Of a stretch of 64,000 nt of DNA, positions 1-10,797 are shown piece by piece. The notes under the pieces were generated by a model, which was not told where the DNA came from, did not search any database, and saw nothing but the letters and a program-made list of their open reading frames with translations. Source of the DNA: an uncultured Flavobacteriales bacterium (GTDB lineage Bacteria; Bacteroidota; Bacteroidia; Flavobacteriales_D; Crocinitomicaceae); contig CAJWRM010000003.1 in NCBI GenBank assembly GCA_913046365.1, positions 107,480-171,479 on the forward strand, given 5' to 3'. How positions within the stretch are numbered: position 1 is the first letter of the stretch; the number at the start of each line of letters is the position of its first letter. The translations under genes were made by a program, and so were the position numbers.

Positions 1-136
1 GGTCATCAATCAGCTGTGCATAAATTTGTTTATTGCTTCTGAATACAGATAACCTTGGAATAGTTGAAGTACCGAATACTTTTTTTCGAATTCTTCTTTT
101 AATCTTTGCTCTTCTGAGAACTTTTCTATTTGCCAT
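1..136 (-). CDS. rplR: 50S ribosomal protein L18 (partial, 5' end of gene)
   Basis: The first 45 codons are visible, starting at the ATG on the minus strand at 136-134 ([19 protein letters not shown]) and running off the left edge. The very basic N-terminus followed by a [23 protein letters not shown] stretch is typical of bacterial L18, which binds 5S rRNA in the central protuberance. It lies 16 nt after rplF, the usual spc-operon order. The C-terminal two thirds are outside the window. Confidence 0.93.
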   Translation of the reverse strand, partial: MANRKVLRRAKIKRRIRKKVFGTSTIPRLSVFRSNKQIYAQLIDD

Positions 137-152
137 TTCTTTAATCTTAAAA

Positions 153-707
153 TTATTTCTTAGCGGCAGCCTTACCTGCTTTTCTTCTTACTTCTTCGCC
201 CATGTATCGAATACCTTTCCCTTTATATGGCTCAGGCTTTCTTAATGATCGTATTTTCGAGGCTACTTGACCTAGAAGCTGTTTGTCATGAGATTCTAGA
301 GTTACGATTGGTGCTTTACCTTTTTCGGTTTGTGCACTTACCTTAATTTCAGAAGGAATCTCTAATACTACAGCATGAGAATAACCTAGAGCAAGTTCTA
401 AAAGCTGTCCTTTAGCAACTGCCCTATAACCCACACCTATAACTTGAAGCTCTTTCTTAAAACCTTCAGAAACTCCTGTAATCATGTTACTAATAAGCGC
501 TCTGTATAAGCCGTGCTTAGATCTGAATTCAGGAGAATTAGAGTTTCTAGAGAAAGTGATCGTATTATCTTCTATTTTCATGGATATGGCCTCATCAATT
601 TCTTGAGAAAGCTCTCCTTTCTTACCTTTAACTGTTACAACTCCGTTGGCATGAGATATCTCAACTCCTTCAGGTATTGTAACGGGTGCGTTTCCTATTC
701 TTGACAT
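153..707 (-). CDS. rplF: 50S ribosomal protein L6
   Basis: A 184-residue protein, normal length for L6, which sits near the sarcin-ricin loop and the factor-binding site of the large subunit. It starts [15 protein letters not shown], the family's standard N-terminus, and ends in the conserved [13 protein letters not shown] region with a lysine-rich tail. A longer in-frame start at 734 would add nine residues that overlap the end of rpsH. I chose the ATG at 707 because it gives the family N-terminus and a 12-nt spacer after rpsH. Confidence 0.97.
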   Translation of the reverse strand: MSRIGNAPVTIPEGVEISHANGVVTVKGKKGELSQEIDEAISMKIEDNTITFSRNSNSPEFRSKHGLYRALISNMITGVSEGFKKELQVIGVGYRAVAKGQLLELALGYSHAVVLEIPSEIKVSAQTEKGKAPIVTLESHDKQLLGQVASKIRSLRKPEPYKGKGIRYMGEEVRRKAGKAAAKK

Positions 708-718
708 TTTTCTTTTTT

Positions 719-1117
719 TTAGTATACGTAGCAAAGTACTTCGCCACCAACGTTCATTTTGGTTGCTTGTTTTCCAGTAACAACACCCTTCGATGTGGAT
801 ACAATGGAAACTCCTAAACCATTTAAAACTCTTGGCATGGAGGTCGATGCAGAATATTTTCTTAAACCTGGACGAGACGCTCGCTGGATTTTCGTAATCG
901 CAGGAACTTTAGTTGAATCGTTATATTTTAAAGCGATTTTAATAATTCCTTGCTTATTGTCATCTTCGAACTTAAAGTTCAAAATAAAACCCTGATCGAA
1001 TAATATCTCGGTCATGGCTCTCTTTACGTTTGAACCTGGAATTTCAACAATTTTCAAACCTGCTGCACTCGCATTTCTAACACGAGTTAAAAAATCAGCT
1101 ATTGGATCTGTATTCAT
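719..1117 (-). CDS. rpsH: 30S ribosomal protein S8
   Basis: 132 residues, typical S8 length. It starts MNTDPIADFLTRVRNA and ends GGEVLCYVY, both family hallmarks; the STSKGVVTGKQA segment carries the conserved rRNA-binding residues. S8 binds the central domain of 16S rRNA, and in enterobacteria it also represses the spc operon; whether it does so here cannot be seen. It lies 19 nt downstream of rpsN in the operon. Confidence 0.97.
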   Translation of the reverse strand: MNTDPIADFLTRVRNASAAGLKIVEIPGSNVKRAMTEILFDQGFILNFKFEDDNKQGIIKIALKYNDSTKVPAITKIQRASRPGLRKYSASTSMPRVLNGLGVSIVSTSKGVVTGKQATKMNVGGEVLCYVY

Positions 1118-1136
1118 TTCTTTCTTAGTTTATTAA

Positions 1137-1451
1137 TTACCAACTTGCTTTTTTAACACCTGGTATTTTACCAGACAAAGCCATTTCTCTAAAGGTTACC
1201 CTAGAAATTCCAAACTGACGCATATATCCTCTTGGTCTTCCAGTTAAACCACATCTGTTGTGCTTTCTTACCTTTGAGGAATTCGCGGGGAGCTTTTGCA
1301 GCTGCATCATTGCATCCCATTTTGCATTTTGAATTTCTTCAGATGCATCAGTTGATTTTAAGATTTTCGTCAGCTCTTCACGCTTTGCTTCGTAACGAGC
1401 TGCTAACCTTTCTCTTTTGCGCTCACGCGCTTTCATTGATTCTTTAGCCAT
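1137..1451 (-). CDS. rpsN: 30S ribosomal protein S14, long zinc-free form
   Basis: 104 residues with the S14 C-terminal core [20 protein letters not shown] and the ending PGVKKASW. It lacks the CxxC pairs of the zinc-binding form, so it is the C-minus type. Between the basic N-terminal helix and the core it has a spacer (about residues 31-55, [20 protein letters not shown]) that resembles the long enterobacterial S14. From memory, many Bacteroidetes carry a shorter form of about 89 residues. It sits in the normal place between rplE and rpsH. Confidence 0.96.
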   Translation of the reverse strand: MAKESMKARERKRERLAARYEAKREELTKILKSTDASEEIQNAKWDAMMQLQKLPANSSKVRKHNRCGLTGRPRGYMRQFGISRVTFREMALSGKIPGVKKASW

Positions 1452-1454
1452 TTT

Positions 1455-2006
1455 CTATTTTTTTATAAATGGAAATCCAAATTCATCTAATAAAGCTTTC
1501 GCTTCTTCATCATTTTCCGCTGTAGTTACAAAAGTGATATCCATACCCAGGATTCTATTCACCTTGTCAATGTCTATTTCTGGAAAAATAATATGCTCTT
1601 TAACGCCTAGGTTAAAATTTCCTCTTCCGTCGAAACCTTTCGGATTGATTCCTCTAAAGTCTCTAGTTCTAGGAAGAGAAACTGCTAAAAGACGATCTAA
1701 AAAGTCATACATTTTATCTCCTCTCAGCGTTACCTTCGTACCAATCGGCATTCCTTTTCTCAATTTGAAATTCGAAATATCCTTTTTTGAAAGTGTTGTA
1801 ATTGCTTTTTGTCCAGCAATTTTTGAAAGGTCTGCAGCAGCGCTATCAATAAGCTTTTTATCAGCGACAGCATCTCCCATACCCTGACTTAGTACGATCT
1901 TACTTAGTTTTGGCACGCGCATTGACGACTTATAACCAAATTTGTCAGTTAGTGTTTTTACAATTTCTGAATTGTACTTGTCTTTTAATCTTGGTCTGTA
2001 GCTCAT
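1455..2006 (-). CDS. rplE: 50S ribosomal protein L5
   Basis: 183 residues, normal for L5, which binds 5S rRNA and contacts P-site tRNA. The [19 protein letters not shown] motif and the C-terminal [10 protein letters not shown] ending are diagnostic. Its ATG shares one base with the stop codon of rplX (TAATG), which suggests translational coupling within the operon. Confidence 0.97.
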   Translation of the reverse strand: MSYRPRLKDKYNSEIVKTLTDKFGYKSSMRVPKLSKIVLSQGMGDAVADKKLIDSAAADLSKIAGQKAITTLSKKDISNFKLRKGMPIGTKVTLRGDKMYDFLDRLLAVSLPRTRDFRGINPKGFDGRGNFNLGVKEHIIFPEIDIDKVNRILGMDITFVTTAENDEEAKALLDEFGFPFIKK

Positions 2007-2323
2007 TACTTAATCACCTCCCCTGATTTCTTTGAATATCTCGTTAATTTTCCTTTTTCATCTAGACGCTTTCCTGTGCGTGAAGCTTCTCCATTCGAAA
2101 CCAACATTAGGTTTGATATATGGATAGTTCCTTCAAGTTCTTCGATACTTCCTTGAGGATTGTTTGCACTAGGTTTAACGTGTTTTTTAATCATGTTAAG
2201 TCCTTCAACCGTCGCTCTGAGCTTTTCTCGGTCGATTCCAAGAACAGTTCCTTCTTGTCCTTTTGACTCTCCGGTGATTGCTTTAACAGTATCACCGATT
2301 TTTATATGTAGTTTCTTTTGCAT
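2006..2323 (-). CDS. rplX: 50S ribosomal protein L24
   Basis: 105 residues with the KOW motif near the N-terminus ([20 protein letters not shown]) and the [11 protein letters not shown] segment typical of L24, an early 23S rRNA assembly initiator. Its stop overlaps the rplE start by one base. It follows rplN with a 10-nt gap. Confidence 0.96.
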   Translation of the reverse strand: MQKKLHIKIGDTVKAITGESKGQEGTVLGIDREKLRATVEGLNMIKKHVKPSANNPQGSIEELEGTIHISNLMLVSNGEASRTGKRLDEKGKLTRYSKKSGEVIK

Positions 2324-2333
2324 TTTATACTTT

Positions 2334-2702
2334 TTAAAGCACTTCTGGTGCTAGTGAAACAATTTTCATAAAGTTATTTTCTCTAAGCTCTCGTGCTACT
2401 GGGCCGAAAATCCGAGTCCCTCTCATCTCACCAGTTTGGCTCAAGATAACACATGCATTATCATCAAAACGAATATATGATCCGTCAGGTCTTCTGATTT
2501 CTTTCTTCGTTCTAACCACGACCGCCTTCTGAACAGTTCCTTTTTTCACCTGGCCATTTGGCATCGCACTTTTAACTGTTACTACGATTTTATCACCAAT
2601 GGAAGCATATCTTCTTTTCGTACCACCTAAGACACGAATACATAGAACCTCTTTGGCTCCTGAATTATCTGCTACTCCTAGTCTTGATTCTGTTTGTATC
2701 AT
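2334..2702 (-). CDS. rplN: 50S ribosomal protein L14
   Basis: 122 residues, exactly the usual L14 length. It starts [19 protein letters not shown] and ends [11 protein letters not shown], both nearly universal in bacteria. L14 forms an intersubunit bridge and is the docking site for the silencing factor RsfS. It lies in the S17-L14-L24 order expected for the operon. Confidence 0.98.
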   Translation of the reverse strand: MIQTESRLGVADNSGAKEVLCIRVLGGTKRRYASIGDKIVVTVKSAMPNGQVKKGTVQKAVVVRTKKEIRRPDGSYIRFDDNACVILSQTGEMRGTRIFGPVARELRENNFMKIVSLAPEVL

Positions 2703-2710
2703 TATACAAG

Positions 2711-2968
2711 TTATTTAGCTCTTTCGAGTATTTCTACTAATCTCCAGTTCTTATTCTTACTCAAAGGACGAGACTCCATTATTTTAACAGTATCTCCGAT
2801 ATTACAATCGTTTGTTTCGTCGTGAGCAACAAATTTGGAAGTCATCTTCACAAATTTCCCATACTTAGGGTGTTTTACCTTCCGCTCTACGGCAACAACA
2901 ACAGATTTATCCATTTTGTCACTGGTAACAACCCCAACTCTTTCTTTTCTTAAATTTCGCTTCTCCAT
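2711..2968 (-). CDS. rpsQ: 30S ribosomal protein S17
   Basis: 85 residues with the S17 OB-fold signature: [19 protein letters not shown] at the N-terminus and [20 protein letters not shown] near the C-terminus. It is a primary binder of the 16S rRNA 5' domain. Gaps of 8 and 13 nt separate it from rplN and rpmC. Confidence 0.97.
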   Translation of the reverse strand: MEKRNLRKERVGVVTSDKMDKSVVVAVERKVKHPKYGKFVKMTSKFVAHDETNDCNIGDTVKIMESRPLSKNKNWRLVEILERAK

Positions 2969-2981
2969 TTGGCAATAATTT

Positions 2982-3176
2982 TTAAGCTTGTGCTTTTCTT
3001 TTAGTCGCTTCAGTATTCAGTCTAGCGATCAATTTTCTCATACTTCTGATTCTCAATGGATTTTCAATTGGAGCCATTTTGTGTGTAAGCTTCAATGTTT
3101 CCATTTGTGATTGAAAATCAGTCAAACGGCTCTTTAAATCCTCGTCAGATAGTTTTATTATTTCTTGTTGTGTCAT
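2982..3176 (-). CDS. rpmC: 50S ribosomal protein L29
   Basis: 64 residues, mostly helical and charged, starting [18 protein letters not shown] and containing [15 protein letters not shown], the L29 signature. L29 lines the peptide exit tunnel opening beside L23. It lies between rplP (4-nt gap) and rpsQ as in other bacteria. Confidence 0.96.
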   Translation of the reverse strand: MTQQEIIKLSDEDLKSRLTDFQSQMETLKLTHKMAPIENPLRIRSMRKLIARLNTEATKRKAQA

Positions 3177-3180
3177 AATC

Positions 3181-3609
3181 TTATTTTACGGGTACCACAA
3201 AATCATTGCGGACGATAAATTTACATTTCACAGGTAATTTCTGTGCTGCCAATCTTAGTGCTTCTTTGGCAATTTCGTAAGGAACTCCGTCTGCTTCAAA
3301 AAGAATTCTTCCTGGTCTTACTACAGCTACCCAATGACTAGGCGCACCTTTACCTTTACCCATCCTTACCTCTGCTGGTTTAGACGTTACTGGTTTGTCT
3401 GGGAAAATTCGAATCCAAACTTTTCCTTCACGCTTCATGTAACGCGTCACCGCAATCCTTGAGGCTTCAATCTGTCTCGATGTAATCCATCCAGGTTCCA
3501 AGGATTTCAAACCAAACGATCCAAATGCTATAGTAGAACCTCTATGAGCCATACCGCGGTTTCTTCCTTTCTGCGCTTTTCTAAATTTTGTTTTCTTAGG
3601 CTGTAACAT
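3181..3609 (-). CDS. rplP: 50S ribosomal protein L16
   Basis: 142 residues. It starts [19 protein letters not shown] and has the [20 protein letters not shown] motif of L16. The protein organises the A-site region of the large subunit. It follows rpsC by 17 nt. Confidence 0.98.
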   Translation of the reverse strand: MLQPKKTKFRKAQKGRNRGMAHRGSTIAFGSFGLKSLEPGWITSRQIEASRIAVTRYMKREGKVWIRIFPDKPVTSKPAEVRMGKGKGAPSHWVAVVRPGRILFEADGVPYEIAKEALRLAAQKLPVKCKFIVRNDFVVPVK

Positions 3610-3626
3610 TGTGCTTTATTCTAATA

Positions 3627-4343
3627 TTATTTTTTCTTTCTGTTAGGCATCCCTGGCTTTCTCATTCCTCCAGATTTTGAACCTGATGACATACCAATAT
3701 TCGGAGACAAATCTCTCTTACCATACACTTCACCTTTACAAATCCATACTTTTATACCTAACCTTCCGTATGTAGTATGAGCCTCTGCTAAAGCATAGTC
3801 TATATCCGCTCTAAATGTGTGAAGCGGAGTTCTTCCATCTTTATACATTTCAGAGCGAGCCATTTCAGCACCATTTAATCGACCTGAAATTTTAATTTTA
3901 ATCCCTTCGGCTCCCATTCTCATGGTTCCAGCGATTGCCATTTTGATTGCTCTTCTAAAAGAGATACGTGCTTCTAGCTGTCTAGCGACGGCATCAGCAA
4001 CCAATCTTGCATCGAGCTCTGGTCTTTTAACTTCAAAAATATTGATTTGAATTTCCTTTTTGGTTAGCTTTTTAAGCTCTTCTTTCAGTTTGTCAACTTC
4101 TTGACCACCTTTACCAATGATTACACCTGGACGGGCAGTATTAATTGTCACTGTAACCAATTTCAAAGTTCTTTCAATAATTATTTTGGCAATACTTGCT
4201 TTGGCCAAACGAGCCTTTAAGTATCTTCTGATTTTGTCGTCCTCTACGATTTTATCGCCGTATTTAGAACCACCAAACCAGTTTGATTCCCATCCTTGGA
4301 TGTAACCTAGTCTATTGCCAATTGGATTTGTCTTTTGTCCCAT
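3627..4343 (-). CDS. rpsC: 30S ribosomal protein S3
   Basis: 238 residues. It starts [13 protein letters not shown], has the KH domain with the [11 protein letters not shown] loop near residues 73-83, and the C-terminal S3 domain ([12 protein letters not shown], then GRLGIKVWI). The last 20 residues are rich in Gly, Lys and Arg. S3 lies at the mRNA entry tunnel and helps unwind mRNA. It follows rplV by 8 nt. Confidence 0.98.
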   Translation of the reverse strand: MGQKTNPIGNRLGYIQGWESNWFGGSKYGDKIVEDDKIRRYLKARLAKASIAKIIIERTLKLVTVTINTARPGVIIGKGGQEVDKLKEELKKLTKKEIQINIFEVKRPELDARLVADAVARQLEARISFRRAIKMAIAGTMRMGAEGIKIKISGRLNGAEMARSEMYKDGRTPLHTFRADIDYALAEAHTTYGRLGIKVWICKGEVYGKRDLSPNIGMSSGSKSGGMRKPGMPNRKKK

Positions 4344-4351
4344 TTCTTCAA

Positions 4352-4747
4352 TTATTTAGCTCCACCAACTACGATGGTAACATGATTTGATCTTTTTCTA
4401 ATTCTGTGCGCTCTTCCTTGAGGTGCTGGTTGAATTCTTTTGAGCATTGCTCCACCACCAACTTCAATTCTTGTAACCATCAATGAAGCCTCACTGATAT
4501 CTGCATCTTCATTTTTTTGCTCCCAGTTTGCAATAGCAGATCTTAAAAGCTTTTCAAGGCTTTTAGCAGCATCTTTACTACTGAATTGTAGGATATTTAA
4601 GGCTTTATTAACCTCAACTCCACGAATTAAATCAGCTGCTAATCTCATTTTCCTTGGAGATATCGGTGACTTTCTTAATTGTGCAATTGCAATAGCTTTC
4701 TTCTCAGCTTTGAGTGCTTCCGCTCTTAATCGTTTTCTTGCTCCCAT
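4352..4747 (-). CDS. rplV: 50S ribosomal protein L22
   Basis: 131 residues, with [20 protein letters not shown] and the long beta-hairpin ending in [18 protein letters not shown], which reaches into the exit tunnel in known structures and is a site of macrolide resistance changes. A basic N-terminal extension of about 20 residues precedes the core. Only 2 nt separate it from rpsS. Confidence 0.97.
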   Translation of the reverse strand: MGARKRLRAEALKAEKKAIAIAQLRKSPISPRKMRLAADLIRGVEVNKALNILQFSSKDAAKSLEKLLRSAIANWEQKNEDADISEASLMVTRIEVGGGAMLKRIQPAPQGRAHRIRKRSNHVTIVVGGAK

Positions 4748-4749
4748 AA

Positions 4750-5019
4750 TTATCTTTTGTTTTTACCACCGTGACCTCTAAAGTTCCTCGTTGGTGCAAA
4801 TTCTCCTAATTTATGTCCTACCATGTTTTCTGTAACAAAAACTGGAATAAACTTATTTCCGTTGTGAACAGCAAAGGTCATACCTACAAACTCTGGAGTA
4901 ATTGTAGAAGCTCTTGACCAAGTTTTGATCACTGACTTACTATTCGCTGCTTTCGCGTCATCGACTCTTTTCATTAGCTTGTAATGAACGAAAGGTGGTT
5001 TTTTTAATGAACGACTCAT
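4750..5019 (-). CDS. rpsS: 30S ribosomal protein S19
   Basis: 89 residues starting [18 protein letters not shown] and ending [18 protein letters not shown], both diagnostic. S19 sits in the head of the small subunit with S13. Gaps to rplB and rplV are 10 and 2 nt. Confidence 0.98.
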   Translation of the reverse strand: MSRSLKKPPFVHYKLMKRVDDAKAANSKSVIKTWSRASTITPEFVGMTFAVHNGNKFIPVFVTENMVGHKLGEFAPTRNFRGHGGKNKR

Positions 5020-5029
5020 ATCCTATTCT

Positions 5030-5854
5030 CTATTTTTTTCTTCTTTCAATAATAAACTTGTCAGAGTATTTACTCTTAGCTCTTGTCTTGTATCCTTTTG
5101 CAGGAATACCATTTCTTGATCTTGGGTGACCTCCAGAATTCTTTCCTTCACCACCACCCATTGGATGATCAACTGGATTCATTACAACTGGTCTTACTCT
5201 TGGTCTTCTTCCTAACCATCGAGTTCTACCTGCTTTACCTGATACGGTAAGGTTATGCTCAGGATTTGATACCGATCCTATCGTCGCTAAACATGTGATT
5301 AAAATCATTCTAGTCTCCCCAGAAGGCATTTTGATGATTGCATATTTACCGTCTCTTGCGTTTAATTGTGCGTATGTTCCAGCCCCTCTTGCAATCGAAC
5401 CTCCTTTACCAGGTTGTAGCTCAATATTGTGGATCATTGTTCCTAATGGAATATCAGATAGGTACATTGCGTTTCCAACTACTGGAGTAGCATCTTTACC
5501 TGACAATACTTTGTCACCTTCTTTCAGTCCATTTGGAGCGATAATATATCTCTTCTCACCATCAGCATAATATAATAGTGCAATGTTTGCAGTTCTGTTT
5601 GGATCGTACTCAATTCCCTTAACTGTTGCAGGTATATCAAATTTGTTCCTTTTGAAATCGACAACACGATATTTCTGTTTGTGACCACCACCTATGTGTC
5701 TCATGGTCATTTTACCGTCATTATTTCTACCACCTGATTTTTTCTTCTTTGTAAGAAGAGATTTTTCGGGAGTAGATTTGGTTACTTCTCCAAACTGCAA
5801 AGCCACTTTATGTCTTTGCCCAGGTGTGGTTGGTTTAAACTTTTTAAGACTCAT
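5030..5854 (-). CDS. rplB: 50S ribosomal protein L2
   Basis: 274 residues, the family's normal length. The C-terminal motif [18 protein letters not shown] contains the conserved His linked to peptidyl transferase activity, and [13 protein letters not shown] precedes it. L2 is needed for subunit joining. It follows rplW by 11 nt. Confidence 0.98.
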   Translation of the reverse strand: MSLKKFKPTTPGQRHKVALQFGEVTKSTPEKSLLTKKKKSGGRNNDGKMTMRHIGGGHKQKYRVVDFKRNKFDIPATVKGIEYDPNRTANIALLYYADGEKRYIIAPNGLKEGDKVLSGKDATPVVGNAMYLSDIPLGTMIHNIELQPGKGGSIARGAGTYAQLNARDGKYAIIKMPSGETRMILITCLATIGSVSNPEHNLTVSGKAGRTRWLGRRPRVRPVVMNPVDHPMGGGEGKNSGGHPRSRNGIPAKGYKTRAKSKYSDKFIIERRKK

Positions 5855-5865
5855 TTTTTTAGTCG

Positions 5866-6171
5866 TTAATAGTTATTAAATAAATCAATCGTTTCGCCAT
5901 CAGCAACCGTGACAATGGCCTTTTTCCATTTTCTAGCTGTTTCGCGAACGATTCCTTTGTTCGTATATTTCATAGAGGCCTTACCGCCACCGAAGTTTGC
6001 AGTTCGAACTTTAGTAACCTGAACACCATACATTTTCTCTACAGCATTCTTGATTTCAATTTTGTTGGCAGTTTGAATTACCTCAAATGTAAATCTGTTC
6101 ATAGTCTCAGAAATCATTGTCGCTTTCTCAGTTATGATTGGTTTTTTAATTATTCCTTGTAAATTTTGCAT
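5866..6171 (-). CDS. rplW: 50S ribosomal protein L23
   Basis: 101 residues with [12 protein letters not shown] at the N-terminus and the [21 protein letters not shown] segment of L23. This protein is the docking site for trigger factor and SRP at the tunnel exit. Trigger factor is encoded further along in this window at 37524. Confidence 0.97.
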   Translation of the reverse strand: MQNLQGIIKKPIITEKATMISETMNRFTFEVIQTANKIEIKNAVEKMYGVQVTKVRTANFGGGKASMKYTNKGIVRETARKWKKAIVTVADGETIDLFNNY

Positions 6172-6176
6172 GGCTA

Positions 6177-6803
6177 TTAGTTAAGGATCTTTTCAATTTG
6201 TTTAATGCTTTCTGAGGACACAATAACTTTAGATGCATTAAGAACATCGTATGTGTTAAAAGAGTCAGCAGTAACAACTTTTACTTTTTTCAAGTTTCTT
6301 GAACCTAAATAAGCTGCATCGTTCTTATCACTAAGGATGAAAAGTACTTTTTCATTCTCAAGTTTTAGAGAAGCAATAAATGCTTTAAAATCTTTTGTTT
6401 TTTCAGTAAGTCCAGACAAATCATTCATAACCATGATAGACTTGTTTTTCGCTTGAACAGAAAAAGCCGATTTTCTAGCAAGCCTCTTAAGTTTAACGTT
6501 TAACTTAAAATGATAGTTTCTTGGACGAGGGCCGAAAATTCTACCTCCACCAACTCTTGTTCCTGACTTGATGTTACCAGCTCTTGCTCCACCAGTACCT
6601 TTTTGTTTCTTGATTTTTTTGGTCGAACCAGCAATTTCACTTCTTTCCTTTGCTTTGTGCGTTCCTTGTCTTTTGTTGGCAAGGTGCTGCTTGACATCTA
6701 AGTAAATTGCATGATCGTTAGGCTCTATTCCAAAAACATCTTTAGATAGATTTACTGACTTATCAGTAGCAGAACCTTTCGCGTCGTATATTTTTAGTTT
6801 CAT
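6177..6803 (-). CDS. rplD: 50S ribosomal protein L4
   Basis: 208 residues with the tunnel-loop signature KQKGTGGARAGNIKSGTRVGGG and FGPRPRNY. In enterobacteria L4 also autoregulates the S10 operon through a leader hairpin; here the S10 genes follow fusA without a separate leader, so that mechanism is unlikely. Its start overlaps the rplC stop by one base. Confidence 0.97.
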   Translation of the reverse strand: MKLKIYDAKGSATDKSVNLSKDVFGIEPNDHAIYLDVKQHLANKRQGTHKAKERSEIAGSTKKIKKQKGTGGARAGNIKSGTRVGGGRIFGPRPRNYHFKLNVKLKRLARKSAFSVQAKNKSIMVMNDLSGLTEKTKDFKAFIASLKLENEKVLFILSDKNDAAYLGSRNLKKVKVVTADSFNTYDVLNASKVIVSSESIKQIEKILN

Positions 6804-7417
6804 TACTTTACAATTGTTAGGGTTGAACCATTGGCTCCTGGCACAGAACCTTTAACGATAAGAATGTTTTTGTCAGCGATAACTTTCAATACTTGAAGGT
6901 TTTCAGCAGTAACTCTTTTGTTACCCATTTGACCGGCCATTCGCATTCCTTTGAAAACTTTAGCAGGGTAGGAGGCGGCACCAATAGAACCTGGAGCTCT
7001 AAGTCTGTTGTGCTGACCATGTGTTGCTTGACCAACACCTGCAAAATTGTGTCTTTTCACAACTCCTTGGAAACCTTTACCTTTTGAAGTTCCAGCGATG
7101 TCAACAAATTCTCCTTCAGAGAAAATCTCAACATTAACAGTATCTCCTAAATTTAGGTCCTCAAAGTTTGAGAATTCAGCAAGTGCTGACTTAGGTGTAG
7201 TTTTGGCTTTTTTGAAATGTCCTTGCAATGCGTTTGGCGTATTTTTTTCTTTTTTACTTCCAAACCCAAGCTGAACAGCTTCGTAACCATCTCTGTCTTG
7301 TGTCTTCACCTGAGTGACAACACAAGGACCAGCTTCTATCATCGTGCATGGTAATGCCTTACCCTCGGCACTGTAGATACTAGTCATTCCGATTTTTCGT
7401 CCAATTATTCCTGGCAT
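6803..7417 (-). CDS. rplC: 50S ribosomal protein L3
   Basis: 204 residues starting [16 protein letters not shown], with the loop [22 protein letters not shown] that reaches the peptidyl transferase centre and the [13 protein letters not shown] segment. A one-base stop/start overlap couples it to rplD. Confidence 0.98.
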   Translation of the reverse strand: MPGIIGRKIGMTSIYSAEGKALPCTMIEAGPCVVTQVKTQDRDGYEAVQLGFGSKKEKNTPNALQGHFKKAKTTPKSALAEFSNFEDLNLGDTVNVEIFSEGEFVDIAGTSKGKGFQGVVKRHNFAGVGQATHGQHNRLRAPGSIGAASYPAKVFKGMRMAGQMGNKRVTAENLQVLKVIADKNILIVKGSVPGANGSTLTIVK

Positions 7418-7434
7418 GTTTTTCGTTTTTTTTA

Positions 7435-7740
7435 TTAAACTTTAATTTCTACATCAACTCCACTTGGCAACTCTAATTTCATCAACGCATCAACCGTTTT
7501 TGAAGAGCTACTGTAGATATCCATCAATCTTTTGTAAGCGCACAATTCAAATTGCTCTCTTGCTTTTTTATTGACGTGTGGAGATTTCAACACGGTGTAA
7601 ATTCTTTTGTGTGTTGGGAGTGGGATAGGACCACTAACAACAGCACCTGTCGATTTCACAGTTTTTACAATCTTTTCAGCTGACTTGTCAACCAAGTTGT
7701 GATCGTAAGATTTTAATTTAATTCGAATTTTTTGACTCAT
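7435..7740 (-). CDS. rpsJ: 30S ribosomal protein S10
   Basis: 101 residues with [20 protein letters not shown], the [21 protein letters not shown] motif and the ending [12 protein letters not shown]10 is part of the small-subunit head and is also NusE. It directly follows fusA with a 17-nt gap; tuf, which lies between them in many proteobacteria, is absent, as is usual in Bacteroidetes. Confidence 0.98.
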   Translation of the reverse strand: MSQKIRIKLKSYDHNLVDKSAEKIVKTVKSTGAVVSGPIPLPTHKRIYTVLKSPHVNKKAREQFELCAYKRLMDIYSSSSKTVDALMKLELPSGVDVEIKV

Positions 7741-7757
7741 TTTCTTCTTCTTAAATA

Positions 7758-9863
7758 TTATGCAACTACTTTTCCGTTGGCTTTATCAATAACATCTTGT
7801 GCAACATTCTTAGGTGCCTCTGAGTAATGTGAAAATTCCATTGAGGAAGTTGCTCTACCCGAAGTAATTGTTCTTAATTGTGTTACATAACCAAACATTT
7901 CCGATAAAGGCACATCTGCTTTTAAAACTTTAGCACCATTCTTATCGTCCATTCCTTTCATCATTCCTCTTCTACGGTTCAAATCTCCAACAACATCACC
8001 CATGTTTTCTTCTGGAGTAACGATTTCGATTTTCATTATTGGTTCTAGTAGAATTGGAGAACAAGCTTTCATTGCTTCACGGTATGCCATTTTCGCCGCA
8101 AGTTCAAAGGAGAGTTGGTCTGAATCCACTGCGTGGAAAGAACCATCAATCAACTCGACTTTCATAGCTTCAACAGGGAATCCTGCAAGCACTCCAGTTT
8201 TCATTGACTCTTTGAATCCTTTTTCCACTGAAGGAATAAATTCTTTAGGAATATTACCACCCTTTATAGAGTTAACGAACTCTAGACCTGTTTTTTCTTG
8301 ATCCTCTTGTGGTTGAATTTTCACAAGAATATCTGCAAACTTTCCGCGTCCACCACTTTGTTTCTTGTATACCTCACGGTGGTCTGTTGCTCCTGTAATA
8401 TCTTCACGATACGTTACTTGAGGTGCACCTTGATTCACATCTACTTTGAATTCTCTACGTAGTCTATCAATGATAATTTCTAGGTGAAGCTCTCCCATTC
8501 CAGAAATAATAGTCTGACCTGATTCTTCGTCTGTTTTAACTTGGAACGTAGGATCTTCCTCAGCTAGCTTTTGAAGACCAACAGATAACCTGTCAGTATC
8601 TCCTTGCGTTTTAGGCTCAATTGCCACACCGATAACGGGATCTGGGAAGTCCATTGATTCAAGAATGATATGCGCATTCTCAGCACATAAAGTATCACCT
8701 GTTTTGATGTCTTTAAATCCTACAACCGCTCCAATATCTCCTGCACCAAGTTCTTTCACTTGCTTTTGCTCTTTGGCGTGCATTTGGAAAATTCTTGAGA
8801 TTCTTTCTTTGCTATTTGAACGTGTATTGTAAACGTATGAACCAGCATCTAATTTTCCAGAATATGCTCTAACGAAGCACAAACGTCCAACGAATGGATC
8901 AGTTGCGATTTTAAATGCCAAAGCTGAAAAAGGCTCGTCCACTGATGGTTTACGAATAACTTCTTCGTCTGTCTTAGGATTGATTCCTTTGATACCTTCA
9001 ATGTCAAGCGGCGAAGGTAAAATTTCCATTACCATGTCAAGCATCGCTTGAACACCTTTATTTTTGAAAGCAGAACCACACATCATAGGTACTACTTTAC
9101 CTGAAATTGTAGCTTCTCTTAGTGCGTCAAGAATTTCTCTCTCTGTCAGTGAGTTTTCATCTTCAAAATATTTTTCCATTAACGTATCATCGAATTCAGC
9201 AACAGCTTCGAGTAGTTCTCCTCGAAGTTTTCTCGCTTCATCAATAATATCTTCTGGAATTTCAATTTCTTTAAATGTCATTCCCATATCCTCTTCATTC
9301 CAAACAATTCCTTTGAAATTGATAAGGTCAACCACTCCTTTGAAATCATCTTCAGCACCGATATTGATTTGTAGTGGAAGTGCGTGACTTCCCAACATTT
9401 CTTTAACCTGTGCACAAACATTTAAAAAGTCAGCACCTTGACGGTCCATTTTGTTAACAAAACCTATTCTTGGTACATTGTAGTTGTTTGCTAATCTCCA
9501 ATTCGTTTCTGATTGAGGCTCAACACCATCAACGGCTGAGAATAAGAAAACCAAACCATCTAAAACACGTAGCGATCTGTTTACCTCAACGGTGAAGTCA
9601 ACGTGTCCCGGTGTATCAATAATGTTCATATGATATTGTTGGCCTCTGTAGTCCCAATTTAGCGTAGTAGCGGCAGAAGTAATGGTTATACCTCTTTCCT
9701 GCTCTTGCTCCATCCAGTCCATAGTAGCGGCACCGTCATGAACCTCACCAATTTTGTGGCTTACACCACCGTAGTATAGGATTCTTTCTGTAGTGGTAGT
9801 CTTTCCAGCATCAATGTGAGCTGCGATACCAATGTTTCTTGTGTATTTAAGATCTCTAGCCAT
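7758..9863 (-). CDS. fusA: Translation elongation factor G
   Basis: 701 residues, typical full-length EF-G. G-domain motifs are visible: [10 protein letters not shown] (P-loop, about residues 16-25), [11 protein letters not shown] (switch II side), DTPGHVDF and NKMD. Domain IV contains [10 protein letters not shown], and the C-terminus has the domain V RRRGMM and [10 protein letters not shown] motifs. It is the GTPase that drives tRNA-mRNA translocation and, with RRF, ribosome recycling. It is 3 nt from rpsG and 17 nt from rpsJ, within the str part of the operon. Confidence 0.98.
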   Translation of the reverse strand: MARDLKYTRNIGIAAHIDAGKTTTTERILYYGGVSHKIGEVHDGAATMDWMEQEQERGITITSAATTLNWDYRGQQYHMNIIDTPGHVDFTVEVNRSLRVLDGLVFLFSAVDGVEPQSETNWRLANNYNVPRIGFVNKMDRQGADFLNVCAQVKEMLGSHALPLQINIGAEDDFKGVVDLINFKGIVWNEEDMGMTFKEIEIPEDIIDEARKLRGELLEAVAEFDDTLMEKYFEDENSLTEREILDALREATISGKVVPMMCGSAFKNKGVQAMLDMVMEILPSPLDIEGIKGINPKTDEEVIRKPSVDEPFSALAFKIATDPFVGRLCFVRAYSGKLDAGSYVYNTRSNSKERISRIFQMHAKEQKQVKELGAGDIGAVVGFKDIKTGDTLCAENAHIILESMDFPDPVIGVAIEPKTQGDTDRLSVGLQKLAEEDPTFQVKTDEESGQTIISGMGELHLEIIIDRLRREFKVDVNQGAPQVTYREDITGATDHREVYKKQSGGRGKFADILVKIQPQEDQEKTGLEFVNSIKGGNIPKEFIPSVEKGFKESMKTGVLAGFPVEAMKVELIDGSFHAVDSDQLSFELAAKMAYREAMKACSPILLEPIMKIEIVTPEENMGDVVGDLNRRRGMMKGMDDKNGAKVLKADVPLSEMFGYVTQLRTITSGRATSSMEFSHYSEAPKNVAQDVIDKANGKVVA

Positions 9864-9866
9864 GGT

Positions 9867-10337
9867 TTAAAATCTAAAGTGTGAAAATGCTTTATTTGCT
9901 TCAGCCATTCTTAAGGTATCTTCTTTCTTTTTGAAAGCAGCACCTTCCTCTTTAGCAGCAGCTATAATTTCCGCAGCTAGTTTCTGAGCCATGGTTTTTT
10001 CGTTTCTCTTTCTCGCATATCCGATTAACCATTTCATGGCTAAGGATGCTTTTCTTCCTTCGCGAACAGGTGTAGGAATTTGAAAGGTTGCCCCTCCGAC
10101 TCTTCTACTTCTTACCTCAACGCTCGGTGTGATGTTTTCAATCGCTTTCCTCCAAACGTCCAAACCTTCTTGGTCGTCCACTTTTTCATTTACCATATCT
10201 ATGGCGTCATAAAAAATTCGGAATGCTAAACTCTTCTTACCAGAAAACATAAGGTTGTTTACAAATTTTGTAACGACAACATCATTGAATTTTGGATCCG
10301 GCAGAATCGCAATTTTTTTGGCCTTTCTTCTTCTCAT
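9867..10337 (-). CDS. rpsG: 30S ribosomal protein S7
   Basis: 156 residues starting [19 protein letters not shown], with [19 protein letters not shown] and the ending KAFSHFRF. S7 nucleates assembly of the small-subunit head and lies at the E site. It sits between rpsL (30-nt gap) and fusA. Confidence 0.98.
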   Translation of the reverse strand: MRRRKAKKIAILPDPKFNDVVVTKFVNNLMFSGKKSLAFRIFYDAIDMVNEKVDDQEGLDVWRKAIENITPSVEVRSRRVGGATFQIPTPVREGRKASLAMKWLIGYARKRNEKTMAQKLAAEIIAAAKEEGAAFKKKEDTLRMAEANKAFSHFRF

Positions 10338-10367
10338 TATATTAAATAATAAAGGTTATTGAATTTA

Positions 10368-10742
10368 TTACTTCTTCGGACGCTTCGTTCCGTATTTAGA
10401 TCTTCTTTGCGTTCTTCCTTGAACACCCGCTGTATCTTCAGCACCGCGAACGATGTGATAACGGACTCCTGGAAGGTCTTTGACTCTTCCACCTCTAACT
10501 AATACCAAGGAATGTTCTTGAAGGTTGTGACCTTCGCCTCCGATATAAGCGTTAACTTCTTTACCGTTCGTAAGGCGAACTCTTGCCACTTTCCGCATCG
10601 CTGAATTTGGCTTCTTAGGTGTTGTTGTATAAACTCTTACACATACACCTTTACGCTGCGGACATGAATCAAGTGCAGCAGATTTAGATTTCTTAACTAC
10701 CGCAGTTCTCCCTTTGCGAACTAATTGTTGAATAGTTGGCAT
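10368..10742 (-). CDS. rpsL: 30S ribosomal protein S12
   Basis: 124 residues with the decoding-loop motif [18 protein letters not shown] and [21 protein letters not shown]. Lysine is present at the positions (43/44 here) where changes give streptomycin resistance in other bacteria, so the sequence is of the wild-type form. It is the first gene of the long ribosomal operon, 48-63 nt downstream of the predicted promoter and leader hairpin. Confidence 0.98.
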   Translation of the reverse strand: MPTIQQLVRKGRTAVVKKSKSAALDSCPQRKGVCVRVYTTTPKKPNSAMRKVARVRLTNGKEVNAYIGGEGHNLQEHSLVLVRGGRVKDLPGVRYHIVRGAEDTAGVQGRTQRRSKYGTKRPKK

Positions 10743-10774
10743 AAAATACTCTTAATTGTAAATAAAATAAATTA

Positions 10775-10793
10775 CCTCAAACGCACTTTGAGG
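10775..10793 (-). promoter_or_regulatory. Leader stem-loop just upstream of rpsL
   Basis: A perfect 7-bp inverted repeat (CCTCAAA, 5-nt loop, TTTGAGG) lies immediately downstream of the predicted -7 element, so it would form at or very near the 5' end of the whole ribosomal-protein mRNA. It has no U-tract and is not a terminator. It could stabilise the mRNA or take part in regulation; this is inference. Confidence 0.5.
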
Positions 10794-10797
10794 GGTG

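Noticed and set aside
708..734. Longer start for rplF overlapping rpsH
   Set aside because: The nine extra residues do not match L6, while the ATG at 707 gives the family N-terminus.
6500..6697. 65-residue open frame inside rplD on the same strand
   Set aside because: It is an alternative frame of the basic L4 loop and has no start context of its own.
6803..7757. S10-operon leader for L4 autoregulation
   Set aside because: rpsJ follows fusA by 17 nt with no room for a leader hairpin.
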